Positions 1-8,104 of a stretch of DNA of 64,000 nt are shown here, piece by piece (position 1 is the first letter of the stretch; each line of letters begins with the position of its first letter). Made by a program: the position numbers and the translations under genes. The stretch is from NCBI RefSeq assembly GCF_001005725.1, contig NZ_LBIC01000001.1, forward strand, positions 434,001-498,000. The letters are read 5' to 3'. This DNA is from Sphingobium chungbukense (lineage in GTDB: Bacteria > Pseudomonadota > Alphaproteobacteria > Sphingomonadales > Sphingomonadaceae). Under the pieces are notes generated by a model, which saw nothing but the letters and a program-made list of their open reading frames with translations, searched no databases and was not told the DNA's origin.

Positions 1-1029
1 CACGCGCAGATAGTCGAAATGCGCCTCATATTTGTTCGACCAGCCGCTATGGTAATTTTCCGGATCGTAGAAGAGGTGGAAGCGCGGCGAGAGCAGGTCG
101 ACGCGGGCGGCGCATCGATCCGAGACAAGGCGGATCGGGTGGACATCATAATAGGCCGCGCCGTCCGGCGGGGCGGAGAAGTCGACGAGGCGGAAGGGCT
201 TGTCGTCCAGTGCCTTGAGGTCGGCATGATACCAGCGCGCGTCCTTGCGCAGCGCGATGACGGGGACGACCTGCCCCAATGTCAGGACGGTGAAATTGTC
301 GGGCAGCGTGCCGCGTAGTTCGAGGATGCGACGCAGGACGCTCATCGCATAGATGGTGCCGTTGCTGTGGGAAGCGAAGATGACCTCATCATAGGGGCCA
401 TCCATTTCCTCGACAATGCGGGCGGCGAACTGGTCGAGGCGCTCGTCCATCTCCGCGCCGGGGCCGTCGGCGGCGACCGAGTGGTTATAATACATGAAGC
501 GCAGCAGCCAGGGCACTATCAGCTTGTTGAGCAGGCGACCGGAAAGGAGCGCGCTGATGGCGATGCCGATGAGCGCGCTCGCCCAGAAGGGAAGCAGCAG
601 CGAGAGCAGCAGCGTGGGGATCAGCGCGAGGGCGAGCGGGATGAGGACCGCCAGCAGCGGCGGGTAGAGGATGGTGATGACCGGGCCTTGCCGCAGTTTC
701 CGCATGCGCAGGAACTGCATGTGCCGGGCATGGGCGCTGTAGGTGGCGATGGAGCGCCAGGCCAGAGCCAGGGGATTGCGTATCCACACCTTGCCGACCA
801 GATCCTCCCAGCGAAGGAATTCATAGTCGGTTTCGACGCCCGCGCTGTGGTTGGTGACGGTCCAGAGAGCGGAGGAAGCAGGGCCGGAACGGCGGGCGCT
901 GACCTCCACCCGCTCGCCCGACAGGCGCGCGTAATTTTCCGCCTGCTCGCGATACATCTGGTGGTAGAAACGCACCCCGCGCGGGTCGAAGCCGCCAAGG
1001 TAGAAGAGTTTGCGCTTGAACTTTTCCAT
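1..1029 (-). CDS. Membrane-anchored alpha/beta-hydrolase-like protein (C-terminus beyond window)
   Basis: An open frame of 343 codons reads leftward from the ATG at 1029-1027 to the window edge without a stop, so the C-terminus is missing. Residues 1-115 are soluble and begin MEKFKRKLFYLGG. Residues about 116-170 form a hydrophobic hairpin. After it comes a segment with the motif A-S-H-S-N-G-T (residues 219-225), which resembles the nucleophile elbow (G-x-S-x-G) of serine hydrolases, with S222 as the possible nucleophile. An esterase/lipase-like role at the inner membrane is inference from that motif only; the family is not recognised with certainty. The start lies 22 bp from the divergent phospholipase-like gene, so their promoters must overlap coding sequence. 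Confidence 0.7.
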   Translation of the reverse strand, partial: MEKFKRKLFYLGGFDPRGVRFYHQMYREQAENYARLSGERVEVSARRSGPASSALWTVTNHSAGVETDYEFLRWEDLVGKVWIRNPLALAWRSIATYSAHARHMQFLRMRKLRQGPVITILYPPLLAVLIPLALALIPTLLLSLLLPFWASALIGIAISALLSGRLLNKLIVPWLLRFMYYNHSVAADGPGAEMDERLDQFAARIVEEMDGPYDEVIFASHSNGTIYAMSVLRRILELRGTLPDNFTVLTLGQVVPVIALRKDARWYHADLKALDDKPFRLVDFSAPPDGAAYYDVHPIRLVSDRCAARVDLLSPRFHLFYDPENYHSGWSNKYEAHFDYLRV

Positions 1030-1051
1030 GGCCCCTGTTCCACATCGGGCC

Positions 1052-1345
1052 ATGACGACACCCGAACGCGACTACTGCTATTTCATAGACCACCGCAAAT
1101 ACAACCGAAACATCGGTTGTCGGCGCCATGACAATGCCTATGGCATCAATGGCGGCGGCAGCGAGCGGGATCGGTGGCGGGCGGACTTCGCCTTCTATCG
1201 CCACATGAAGGGGGAAGGCGATCCGATGGCGCTGCCTTCACTGCTGGCATGCCTCGTTTTCGGCTGGTTCTGCTGGAATTATCATGAGGGCAAGGGGCTG
1301 TGGCGGGGGCAACTCTTGCGCCGCTTCGTGAAAGCGCCGAAGTGA
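1052..1345 (+). CDS. Small phospholipase A2-like protein
   Basis: A 97-aa protein. Residues 23-30 read C-R-R-H-D-N-A-Y, matching the C-x-x-H-D-x-x-Y active-site helix of phospholipase A2 enzymes (His26 and Asp27 would be the catalytic dyad and calcium ligand). A second conserved-looking Asp sits at residue 45 in R-A-D-F-A-F-Y, as in the second helix of prokaryotic PLA2 domains. Residues 61-77 are hydrophobic and may anchor it in a membrane. No signal peptide is visible. I chose ATG 1052 over the upstream in-frame start at 1010 because the latter overlaps the divergent gene. It ends 5 bp before kdsA, so the two are probably co-transcribed. Function is inferred from motifs; phospholipase activity is unproven. 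Confidence 0.65.
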   Translation: MTTPERDYCYFIDHRKYNRNIGCRRHDNAYGINGGGSERDRWRADFAFYRHMKGEGDPMALPSLLACLVFGWFCWNYHEGKGLWRGQLLRRFVKAPK

Positions 1346-1350
1346 TCGGC

Positions 1351-2172
1351 ATGAGCAAACATGTTTCCATCGGGCCGCTTACGGTCGGCAACGATCTGCC
1401 CTTCGCCCTGATTTCCGGTCCCTGCCAGATTGAAAGCCGCGATCATGCGATGATGATGGCGGAAAGATTGTCCGGCGTGGCGACACGAGCGGGCGTGCCG
1501 TTCATATTCAAATCCTCCTTCGACAAGGCGAACCGGACTTCCGTGTCGGGGCAGCGGGGCGTCGGGATCGATGCGGGGCTGGCGATCCTGGCCGAGGTGA
1601 AGGCAAGCTTCGGCTGTCCGGTGCTGACCGACGTGCATGAGGCGCGGCAGGTCGAAGCGGCGGCGCAGGCTGTGGACATCCTCCAGATTCCCGCCTTTTT
1701 GTGCCGCCAGACCGACCTGCTGCTGGCGGCAGGCAAGACAGGCGCGGTCGTCAATGTGAAGAAGGGGCAGTTCCTCGCCCCCTGGGATATGGCGGCGGTG
1801 GCGCAGAAGGTCGCTTCGACCGGCAATGAACGCATCCTGCTGACCGAGCGCGGGGCGAGTTTCGGCTACAATACATTGATCAGCGACATGCGGTCGCTGC
1901 CGGTGATGGCGCAGACGGGCTATCCGGTGGTGTTCGACGCAACCCATTCGGTGCAGCAGCCGGGCGGCCTGGGATCGGCTTCCGGCGGGCAACGGGAATT
2001 TGCGCCGGTGCTGGCGCGGAGTGCCGTCGCGGCGGGGGTCGCGGCGATCTTCGCCGAAGCGCATGACGATCCCGATAACGCACCTTCGGACGGGCCGGTG
2101 ATGCTGCCGGTAGAATGGGTCGGGCCTTTGCTGGAGAAGCTGAAGGCGATCGATGGGGCGGTGAAGGGGTAG
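1351..2172 (+). CDS. kdsA: 3-deoxy-8-phosphooctulonate (KDO-8-P) synthase
   Basis: Condenses arabinose 5-phosphate and phosphoenolpyruvate to KDO 8-phosphate, the committed step to KDO for lipopolysaccharide inner core, in the cytoplasm. The 273-aa protein has the family signatures FDKANRTS (57-64) and NVKKGQFLAPWDM (135-147) and ends in the usual VEWVGPLLEKL. Cys25 in SGPCQIES, with His199, Glu236 and Asp247, fits the metal-dependent class; the metal-independent E. coli type has Asn at the Cys position. ATG 1351 follows the stop of the PLA2-like gene by 5 bp. An upstream in-frame start at 1300 only adds sequence overlapping that gene and is not needed. Confidence 0.96.
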   Translation: MSKHVSIGPLTVGNDLPFALISGPCQIESRDHAMMMAERLSGVATRAGVPFIFKSSFDKANRTSVSGQRGVGIDAGLAILAEVKASFGCPVLTDVHEARQVEAAAQAVDILQIPAFLCRQTDLLLAAGKTGAVVNVKKGQFLAPWDMAAVAQKVASTGNERILLTERGASFGYNTLISDMRSLPVMAQTGYPVVFDATHSVQQPGGLGSASGGQREFAPVLARSAVAAGVAAIFAEAHDDPDNAPSDGPVMLPVEWVGPLLEKLKAIDGAVKG

Positions 2173-2205
2173 CCCCCCCTCCCCCGTTCCGGACAGATTA
2201 GCGAA

Positions 2206-3471
2206 TTACGGCCGCGTCTGCCCCGTTCCGCGTACCAGCCATTTATAGGTGGTAAGGCCTTCCAGCGCGACCGGCCCGCGGGCATGGAGGCGCCCCGTGG
2301 AAATGCCGATTTCCGCGCCCAGACCGAATTCGCCACCATCGGCGAACTGGGTGGAGGCGTTCCACATCACGATGGCGCTGTCGACCGCGTTCAGGAAACG
2401 CTCCGCGCGGTCGGCGTCTTCGGTGATGATCGCGTCGGTATGATGGCTGGCATGGGCAGCGATATGAGCCAGCGCCTCGTCCAGCCCATCGACCAGCCGG
2501 ATCGACACGATGGCATCGAGATATTCGGTGTCCCAGTCCTCTTCGGACGCTGCGATCACCCGGTCGTCCATCGCCTGCACCGCGTCATCGCCACGCACCT
2601 CGCATTTGGCGTCGAGCAGTGCCCTCACGATGGCGGGCGCCGCCCCGAACGCCTTGTCGATCAGCACCGTTTCGGTCGAGCCGCAAATACCGGTGCGTCG
2701 CATCTTGGCGTTCACCACCAGCTTCTGGGCCATGTCCGGATCGGCGGCACCGTCGACATAGCTGTGGTTGATACCGTCGAGATGGGCGAGCACGGGTACA
2801 CGCGCCTCCTCCTGCACGCGAGCGACCAGGCTCTTGCCCCCGCGCGGGACGATGAGGTCGATGAATTCGGCCGCTTTCAACAGCGCGCCCACGGCCGCGC
2901 GGTCTGTGGTGGGGACCAGTTGCACCGCATCGGCGGACAGGCCGGCGGCGGCAATGCCCTCCGCCATGGCGGCGTGGATGGCGCGGTTGCTTTCCTTCGC
3001 CTCGCTGCCGCCACGCAGGATCACTGCGTTGCCGGCGCGCAGGCACAGCGCGGCCGCATCGGCGGTCACATTGGGGCGGCTTTCATAGATGATGCCGATC
3101 ACGCCCAACGGCACGCGCACGCGGGAAAGCTCCATGCCATTGGGGCGGACCTGCCGGTCGATCACGCTGCCCAGCGGATTGACGAGGGTCGCCACCTGAT
3201 CCACGCCCGCCGCCGTCGCGAGTATACGGTCCTCGTCCAGCCGCAGCCGGTCGAGCAGAGCGGGGGACAGGCCGTTGGCCGCGGCATTTTCCATGTCGCG
3301 GGCATTGGCGGCGATGATCTGCGGCGACTGATCCCGCAGCGCTTGCGCGGCGCGGCGCAGCGCGTCGATCTTCTGCGCGTCGCCGGCCGATGCCAGTGCC
3401 GCCGCCGCCGCACGGGCACGGGCGCCCATGGTCGCGATCAGCATTTCAGGGGTCTGGGTCAGGTCGTTCAT
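2206..3471 (-). CDS. proA: Gamma-glutamyl phosphate reductase
   Basis: NADPH-dependent reduction of gamma-glutamyl phosphate to glutamate semialdehyde, the second step of proline synthesis. The 421-aa product covers the whole aldehyde-dehydrogenase-fold family: VPLGVIGIIYESRPNVT (120-136), the catalytic Cys263 in MRRTGICGSTE, and the C-terminal HARGPVALEGLTTYKW. A GGCGAG element stands just upstream of ATG 3471. It is convergent with kdsA with 33 bp between the stops. proB is not adjacent. The 261 bp upstream (3472-3732) hold no gene; two small inverted repeats lie there (GGGTC...GACCC, and one around GCATACCC...GGGGTATATGC). Confidence 0.96.
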   Translation of the reverse strand: MNDLTQTPEMLIATMGARARAAAAALASAGDAQKIDALRRAAQALRDQSPQIIAANARDMENAAANGLSPALLDRLRLDEDRILATAAGVDQVATLVNPLGSVIDRQVRPNGMELSRVRVPLGVIGIIYESRPNVTADAAALCLRAGNAVILRGGSEAKESNRAIHAAMAEGIAAAGLSADAVQLVPTTDRAAVGALLKAAEFIDLIVPRGGKSLVARVQEEARVPVLAHLDGINHSYVDGAADPDMAQKLVVNAKMRRTGICGSTETVLIDKAFGAAPAIVRALLDAKCEVRGDDAVQAMDDRVIAASEEDWDTEYLDAIVSIRLVDGLDEALAHIAAHASHHTDAIITEDADRAERFLNAVDSAIVMWNASTQFADGGEFGLGAEIGISTGRLHARGPVALEGLTTYKWLVRGTGQTRP

Positions 3472-3732
3472 GATATTCTCGCCGTGTTTCGCGGGGCCTT
3501 ATCATGAAAGCACGCCAATGCGAAACCATCGGTTGCGGCAAACAGGCATCGAACTGACGACCGGGCCATGGGTCGCAAAATGACCCGGCCGCCAGCGGAC
3601 AGTAGAACTGCCACTTCTTCAGCGGTTAGCGAGCAGGCTCGACGCCCGCATACCCTGAATGGGGTATATGCGTGTCAAAGGCCAAAAATTCCCTGCGGAA
3701 AATCAGCGAAATGCAAATGGAACGCGTAACGA

Positions 3733-4365
3733 TCAGGCCGCCTGCGCCAGCATTTCCCGCTTCGTGGCGGTGAACATGCGACAGGGCGGGATGTTGCGCC
3801 ATTCCACCCGCTCGTGAATCTCCTCGAACTGCGCGGACAGCAGGCGGCGCATATAGGCGGAATATTGATAGACCAGGAAAGCGCCGTCCGGCCTCAGCAC
3901 GGAACGCGTTTCGGCACAGATGGCCTCGCCCACCCCGGCGGGCAGGGTCGAAAAAGGAATGCCGGACAGGATGAAGTCCGCCTGCCGATGCCCCGCCTCC
4001 CGGATGAAACGGCGCACGTCGGCAGCCGACCCATGCACCACGCGCAGGCGAGGATCGTCGATTTGCGCTTCCAGGAACGCGACGAAATCGAGGTTGAGGT
4101 CGATCGCCAGCAGGATCGCATCCGGATGCATCCGGTCGAGGATGGTCTGCGTGAAGGTGCCCACGCCTGGGCCATATTCGACGAACAGCCGCGTATGCGC
4201 CCAATCCACATCGGCCAGCATCGCATCCACCAGCGACGCGGACGATGGGATGACCGACCCGATCATGCCCGGATGCTTGACGAACTGTTTGAAGAACATC
4301 CCCCATTGAGCCAGGAAATTGGAGCGCTGGACCAGATGCTTTTTCTTCAAGGGAATGGAGGCCAT
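3733..4365 (-). CDS. Class I SAM-dependent methyltransferase, phospholipid N-methyltransferase-like
   Basis: A 210-aa protein starting MASIPLKKKHLVQRSNFLAQW. It has the SAM-binding loop FVEYGPGVGTFT in the first third, an acidic AIDLN at the end of strand 2, and the motif FILSGIPFSTLP, which resembles the catalytic region of rRNA dimethyltransferases and PmtA-type phosphatidylethanolamine methyltransferases. The short N-terminal basic/amphipathic stretch before the SAM domain also fits PmtA-like enzymes that bind membranes. I chose ATG 4365 because AGGCGAG stands 8 bases upstream; longer in-frame versions lack support. Substrate (PE versus another lipid or RNA) cannot be decided from sequence alone. 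Confidence 0.82.
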   Translation of the reverse strand: MASIPLKKKHLVQRSNFLAQWGMFFKQFVKHPGMIGSVIPSSASLVDAMLADVDWAHTRLFVEYGPGVGTFTQTILDRMHPDAILLAIDLNLDFVAFLEAQIDDPRLRVVHGSAADVRRFIREAGHRQADFILSGIPFSTLPAGVGEAICAETRSVLRPDGAFLVYQYSAYMRRLLSAQFEEIHERVEWRNIPPCRMFTATKREMLAQAA

Positions 4366-4507
4366 TAATTCTCGCCTGATTGCCTTCATACGCCCGACTC
4401 GCAAAAATCCCGCGGCCTTGCAAGCGCCTTCGCGCCGGAGGGAAGGGAGGGTCGCGGCATTTTGCGGGGAGCAAGGCGGGAGAAGGACACTCTTCCCCCG
4501 CCTTCGG

Positions 4508-6802
4508 TCAAGCCTTGCCGGCGCGGGGGCGCAACATGCCGGGGGCGACGAAACCGATCGGATCCACCTGCATCACGCTCTGCTTGAGCGTGGCCTGGAT
4601 CTGCTCATATTCGCGTTCCATTTCGGGCGTGACGGAGGCGCGGGTATCCTCCAGCGCCGCTTCGAAATGGGCCTGCGTCACCTTGTCGACAGAGAGCGAC
4701 TGGCGCAGCGCGATCAGGCCCGCACGGCGGACCAGATCCTCAAGATCGGCGCCCGTGAAGCGCTCGGTCCTTTCGGCCAGCAGGTCGAGATCGACATCAT
4801 CGGCAAGCGGCATCTTGCCCGTATGGATGGACAGGATCCGCTTGCGCCCGGCCTGATCGGGCACGGGGACATAGATCAGCTCGTCGAACCGGCCCGGCCG
4901 CAACAGCGCCGGATCGATCAGCGTCGGCCGGTTGGTGGCGCCGATGACGACGACCGATTGCAGTTCCTCCAACCCGTCCATTTCGGCGAGGATGGTGTTC
5001 ACCACCCGCTCCGTCACCTGCGGTTCGCCCAGGCCGCCGCCGCGCGCCGGAACCAGGCTGTCCAGTTCGTCTATGAAGATGACGGTCGGCGCCACCTGCC
5101 GCGCACGGGCGAAGAGGCGGGCGATCTGCTGCTCGCTCTCCCCATACCATTTGCTCAGCAGGTCGGACGATTTCGTGGCGATGAAATTGGCCTGCGCCTC
5201 CCGCGCGACCGCCTTCGCCAGCAAGGTCTTGCCGGTGCCGGGCGGACCGTAGAGCAGGAACCCCTTGGCCGGGCGGATACCGATGCGGCGGAAGGCATCC
5301 GGGTCCTTGAGCGGCAGTTCCACCCCTTCCTTGAGACGCATCTGCGCATCGTCCAGACCGCCAATGTCGGCCCAACCGATATTCGGCGCCTGTACCATCA
5401 CCTCCCGCATGGCGGACGGCTGGACTCGCTTGATCGCGGCCATGAAGTCCTCCCGCGAGACGGAGAGTTCCTCCAGCACGTCGGACGGGATCGTTCCTTC
5501 CTCCAGATTGAGGCGCGGCATGAAGCGGCGGACCGTCTCGATCGCCGCTTCACGGGTCAGCGCCGCGAGATCGGCGCCGACAAAGCCATAGGTCATACGC
5601 GCAAGCTCGCTAAGGTCCACCTTGTCGCCCAGCGGCATGCCACGGGTGTGGATACCCAATATCTCGCGCCTCCCGCGCTCGTCGGGAACGCCGACGATGA
5701 TTTCGCGGTCGAAACGTCCGGGGCGGCGCAGCGCCTCATCGATCGCCTCGGGCCGGTTGGTCGCGGCGATGACGACCAGGTTGGTGCGCGGTTCCAGCCC
5801 GTCCATCAGCGTGAGCAACTGGGCGACGAGGCGCTTTTCGGTCTCACCGGTCACATTGCCGCGTTTGGGCGCGATCGAGTCGATCTCATCGATGAACAGG
5901 ATCGACGGCGCGGCCTTGGCCGCCGCCTCGAAAATCTCGCGAAGCTGCTTTTCCGATTCCCCATAGGCTGATCCCATGATCTCCGGCCCGTTGATCAGGA
6001 AGAATTCAGCTTCCGACTCATTGGCAACGGCACGGGCAAGCCGGGTCTTGCCGGTGCCCGGCGGGCCGTGCAACAGAACCCCCTTCGGCGGATCAACCCC
6101 CAGCCGCTCGAACAATTCGGGATAGCGGAGCGGCAGTTCCACCATCTCACGCAACTGATCGATCGCCTCCGCCATGCCGCCGACATCGTCATAGGTGACG
6201 TCGGCCCGACGGGATTCGCGCGGTTCCTCATATTCCGCGCGCAGCTCCACCTCCGTATCGGCGTCGATATGGACGAGCCCCTTGGGCACCGTCGACACCA
6301 CCACCAATCGAATTTCCTGCAAGGCATAGGCCGGCGCCGCCAGCATCTGGCGCAGATGCGGCGGCATGTCGCCGGGCGGGACCTGTTGCTGCCCCGCCGT
6401 CGCGACGACATCGCCCGATGCCAGCGGACGTTGAAAGAAGACGCGTTTCAGGGCTTCGGGGTTGCCCTGCAACCGCAAATTATTTTGTGCAGGAGCGAAC
6501 ACGACCCTTTGGGCGGGCCTTGGCTCGACCTTCCGAATCTGCACGAAATCGCCCGAACCAACCCCGGCATTGGCGCGTTGAAGCCCGTCGAGGCGAAGGA
6601 CGTCCAGCCCCTCATCTTCCTTATAGGGACGCACGACGCGGGCGGGTGTCGCACGCTTCCCCGCAATCTCGATCACATCGCCTTCGGCCAGATGAAGCTC
6701 AGCCATCACTGCCAGAGGAAGTCGCGCAAGGCCGCGCCCCGCATCTTCCGGCCGTGCATTGGCCACCTGAATCCTGCGTCCCGCGCTTTCTTCCTCAGCC
6801 AC
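4508..6802 (-). CDS. CDC48/VCP-type AAA+ ATPase
   Basis: A 764-aa tandem AAA+ ATPase of the CDC48/p97/VAT type, a hexameric unfoldase that extracts or remodels proteins. Residues 8-180 form the CDC48 N-domain (double-psi barrel start IQVANARPEDAGRG). D1 carries Walker A GPPGTGKT at 246-253 and Walker B ILFIDEID at 301-308. D2 carries Walker A GPPGTGKT at 519-526, a Walker B FIDELD and an arginine-finger segment RRPGRFD/RPGRFDEL. The start is GTG 6802 with GGGGAT upstream; no in-frame ATG is near. CDC48 relatives are typical of archaea and eukaryotes but present in many alphaproteobacteria; the cellular substrate here is unknown. Confidence 0.93.
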   Translation of the reverse strand: MAEEESAGRRIQVANARPEDAGRGLARLPLAVMAELHLAEGDVIEIAGKRATPARVVRPYKEDEGLDVLRLDGLQRANAGVGSGDFVQIRKVEPRPAQRVVFAPAQNNLRLQGNPEALKRVFFQRPLASGDVVATAGQQQVPPGDMPPHLRQMLAAPAYALQEIRLVVVSTVPKGLVHIDADTEVELRAEYEEPRESRRADVTYDDVGGMAEAIDQLREMVELPLRYPELFERLGVDPPKGVLLHGPPGTGKTRLARAVANESEAEFFLINGPEIMGSAYGESEKQLREIFEAAAKAAPSILFIDEIDSIAPKRGNVTGETEKRLVAQLLTLMDGLEPRTNLVVIAATNRPEAIDEALRRPGRFDREIIVGVPDERGRREILGIHTRGMPLGDKVDLSELARMTYGFVGADLAALTREAAIETVRRFMPRLNLEEGTIPSDVLEELSVSREDFMAAIKRVQPSAMREVMVQAPNIGWADIGGLDDAQMRLKEGVELPLKDPDAFRRIGIRPAKGFLLYGPPGTGKTLLAKAVAREAQANFIATKSSDLLSKWYGESEQQIARLFARARQVAPTVIFIDELDSLVPARGGGLGEPQVTERVVNTILAEMDGLEELQSVVVIGATNRPTLIDPALLRPGRFDELIYVPVPDQAGRKRILSIHTGKMPLADDVDLDLLAERTERFTGADLEDLVRRAGLIALRQSLSVDKVTQAHFEAALEDTRASVTPEMEREYEQIQATLKQSVMQVDPIGFVAPGMLRPRAGKA

Positions 6803-6888
6803 TCGCCATCCCCATTCTTGTCACTGCGTAACGAGATAGGAAACGTCATAGCGGAGCAAAAGGGGGCGCGTCATGGCTCCGAACGAAT

Positions 6889-6917
6889 AAAAAAAGGGCC
6901 AGCCCAAAGGCCAGCCC
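6889..6917 (-). terminator. Leftward intrinsic terminator without an upstream gene
   Basis: On the minus strand a 9-bp stem GGGCTGGCC / GGCTGGCCC (two G-U pairs) with loop TTTG is followed by TTTTTTT. On the plus strand the G-U pairs become C-A mismatches, so it works only leftward. No protein gene on the minus strand ends here, which implies a short non-coding transcript from 6918-7152. Confidence 0.65.
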
Positions 6918-7020
6918 GGAAAGTTTATAGGAGAGGATGCCTGAAAGGCCTTTCCTATGTGCAGTGCGGGATGTATTTTCGCAAGTGCGAAAAGAATCGA
7001 GGAGTTGCATTTTTTGCATC
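6889..7020 (-). ncRNA. Candidate small RNA ending at an orphan terminator
   Basis: This is part of the 350-bp gap between the CDC48 gene and the divergent LysR gene, with no convincing protein-coding frame. Reading leftward it holds a perfect inverted repeat TTTTCGCA-CT-TGCGAAAA (6976-6993), a second helix built on GGAAAG...CTTTCC around GAAAGGCCTTTC, an exposed pyrimidine stretch TCCTCTCC that could pair with Shine-Dalgarno sequences, and the terminator at 6889-6917. The 5' end is a guess. The layout resembles anti-SD-loop sRNAs known in alphaproteobacteria, but I cannot place it in a named family. Confidence 0.4.
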
Positions 7021-7152
7021 TTGCCAACCGCCCTTTTTTCCTGCTCAGTGGCCTGAAGTTTGGGAATGAGGATGCTTGGGAGCCGGGTCGCGCGTCGTTC
7101 GAGAAGTATAATGATGCGTCGCAGCGGATCGGCCGGATGAAATTGACGATTT

Positions 7153-8034
7153 ATGCGTAGATTGCCGCCCCTTACGGCCCTGGAGGCCTTTGTGCAGGTC
7201 GCGCGCCTTGGCTCGGTCAAGGCCGCTGCGGAGGAGCTTGCGTTGTCGACTCCGGCATTGAGCCGCCGGGTGCAGGCCCTGGAGCGGTTCATCGGGCGCC
7301 CGCTGTTCGACCGGAAGCATCAGGCGCTGGAAATCAATGCCGACGGACAGAGGCTGCTGGACGATATCGCCCCGGCGCTCGATTCGTTGAACCAGGCGTT
7401 GGAGAATATCCAGAGCGGCGGCAACCAGTTGCGGTTGCGGCTGGCGGTGATGCCGCTGTTCGCGACACAACGGCTCTTCCCGCATCTGGGCGAACTGCGC
7501 CAGCGCCATCCGCAGCTGCATATCGACATCGAAACCACACCCTATGCGGTGGCGCGACTGGGCGAAGGACTGGACGCGGCGATCGTGCTGGCCAAGGATA
7601 TCGACCCGGCGCTCTATGCCCATGAGCTGGATCAGGACGAGGTCTATCTGATCGGGCGCAAGGCGCTCCAGGATTCGCCGCAGGCGCTGACATCGCCGCA
7701 GGAAATCGCCCATCATACCGTGCTGCTCCACCGCGACATGGGCCTGGCCTTCGACGCATGGAAGGAGGCGGTCGGCCTGACCGATCTGCAACCGCAGGCG
7801 ATCGACAATTATGATTCCGGCCAATTGATGCTGGAGGCGGCCGCCCAAGGCCTGGGCATAGCGGTCATGCACGCCGGCCATTATAATGAGGCCCAGGATT
7901 CGCGGCTGGTCCGGCTGTTCCCGGAAACCCGGGTGGAAAGCCCCTATCGCTATTATTTCGTATGCCGCCCCCGCGCCTTGCAGACCCGGGCGGTGAGGAT
8001 TTTCCGTGACTGGCTGATCGGAGCGGACATATAA
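7153..8034 (+). CDS. LysR-family transcriptional regulator
   Basis: A 293-aa regulator of the GcvA-like LysR branch. The winged helix-turn-helix is at residues 4-62 (TALEAFVQVARLGSVKAAAEEL, then STPALSRRVQALER), followed by a linker helix and a periplasmic-binding-like effector domain (about 90-290). No metabolic operon sits next to it; the neighbour downstream is a GGDEF gene 70 bp away on the same strand, and the gene upstream is divergent CDC48. LysR targets are often the divergent gene, but 350 bp containing a possible sRNA separate the two. The effector and target are unknown. Ribosome site upstream of ATG 7153 is weak. Confidence 0.9.
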   Translation: MRRLPPLTALEAFVQVARLGSVKAAAEELALSTPALSRRVQALERFIGRPLFDRKHQALEINADGQRLLDDIAPALDSLNQALENIQSGGNQLRLRLAVMPLFATQRLFPHLGELRQRHPQLHIDIETTPYAVARLGEGLDAAIVLAKDIDPALYAHELDQDEVYLIGRKALQDSPQALTSPQEIAHHTVLLHRDMGLAFDAWKEAVGLTDLQPQAIDNYDSGQLMLEAAAQGLGIAVMHAGHYNEAQDSRLVRLFPETRVESPYRYYFVCRPRALQTRAVRIFRDWLIGADI

Positions 8035-8104
8035 ATCCGCCAATCCAACCATTTACGCTTTTTCGCTGGCGATGTCTTAACCTTGTTTGGCCGCGGTCGT
8101 ATTG

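Noticed and set aside
6896..6917. Direct repeat GGCCAGCCC x2
   Set aside because: Explained as the two arms of a G-U-containing terminator on the minus strand, not an independent repeat.
6957..7160. Short plus-strand frame (67 aa) before LysR
   Set aside because: Overlaps the LysR start, lacks a ribosome site and covers the structured region better explained as RNA.
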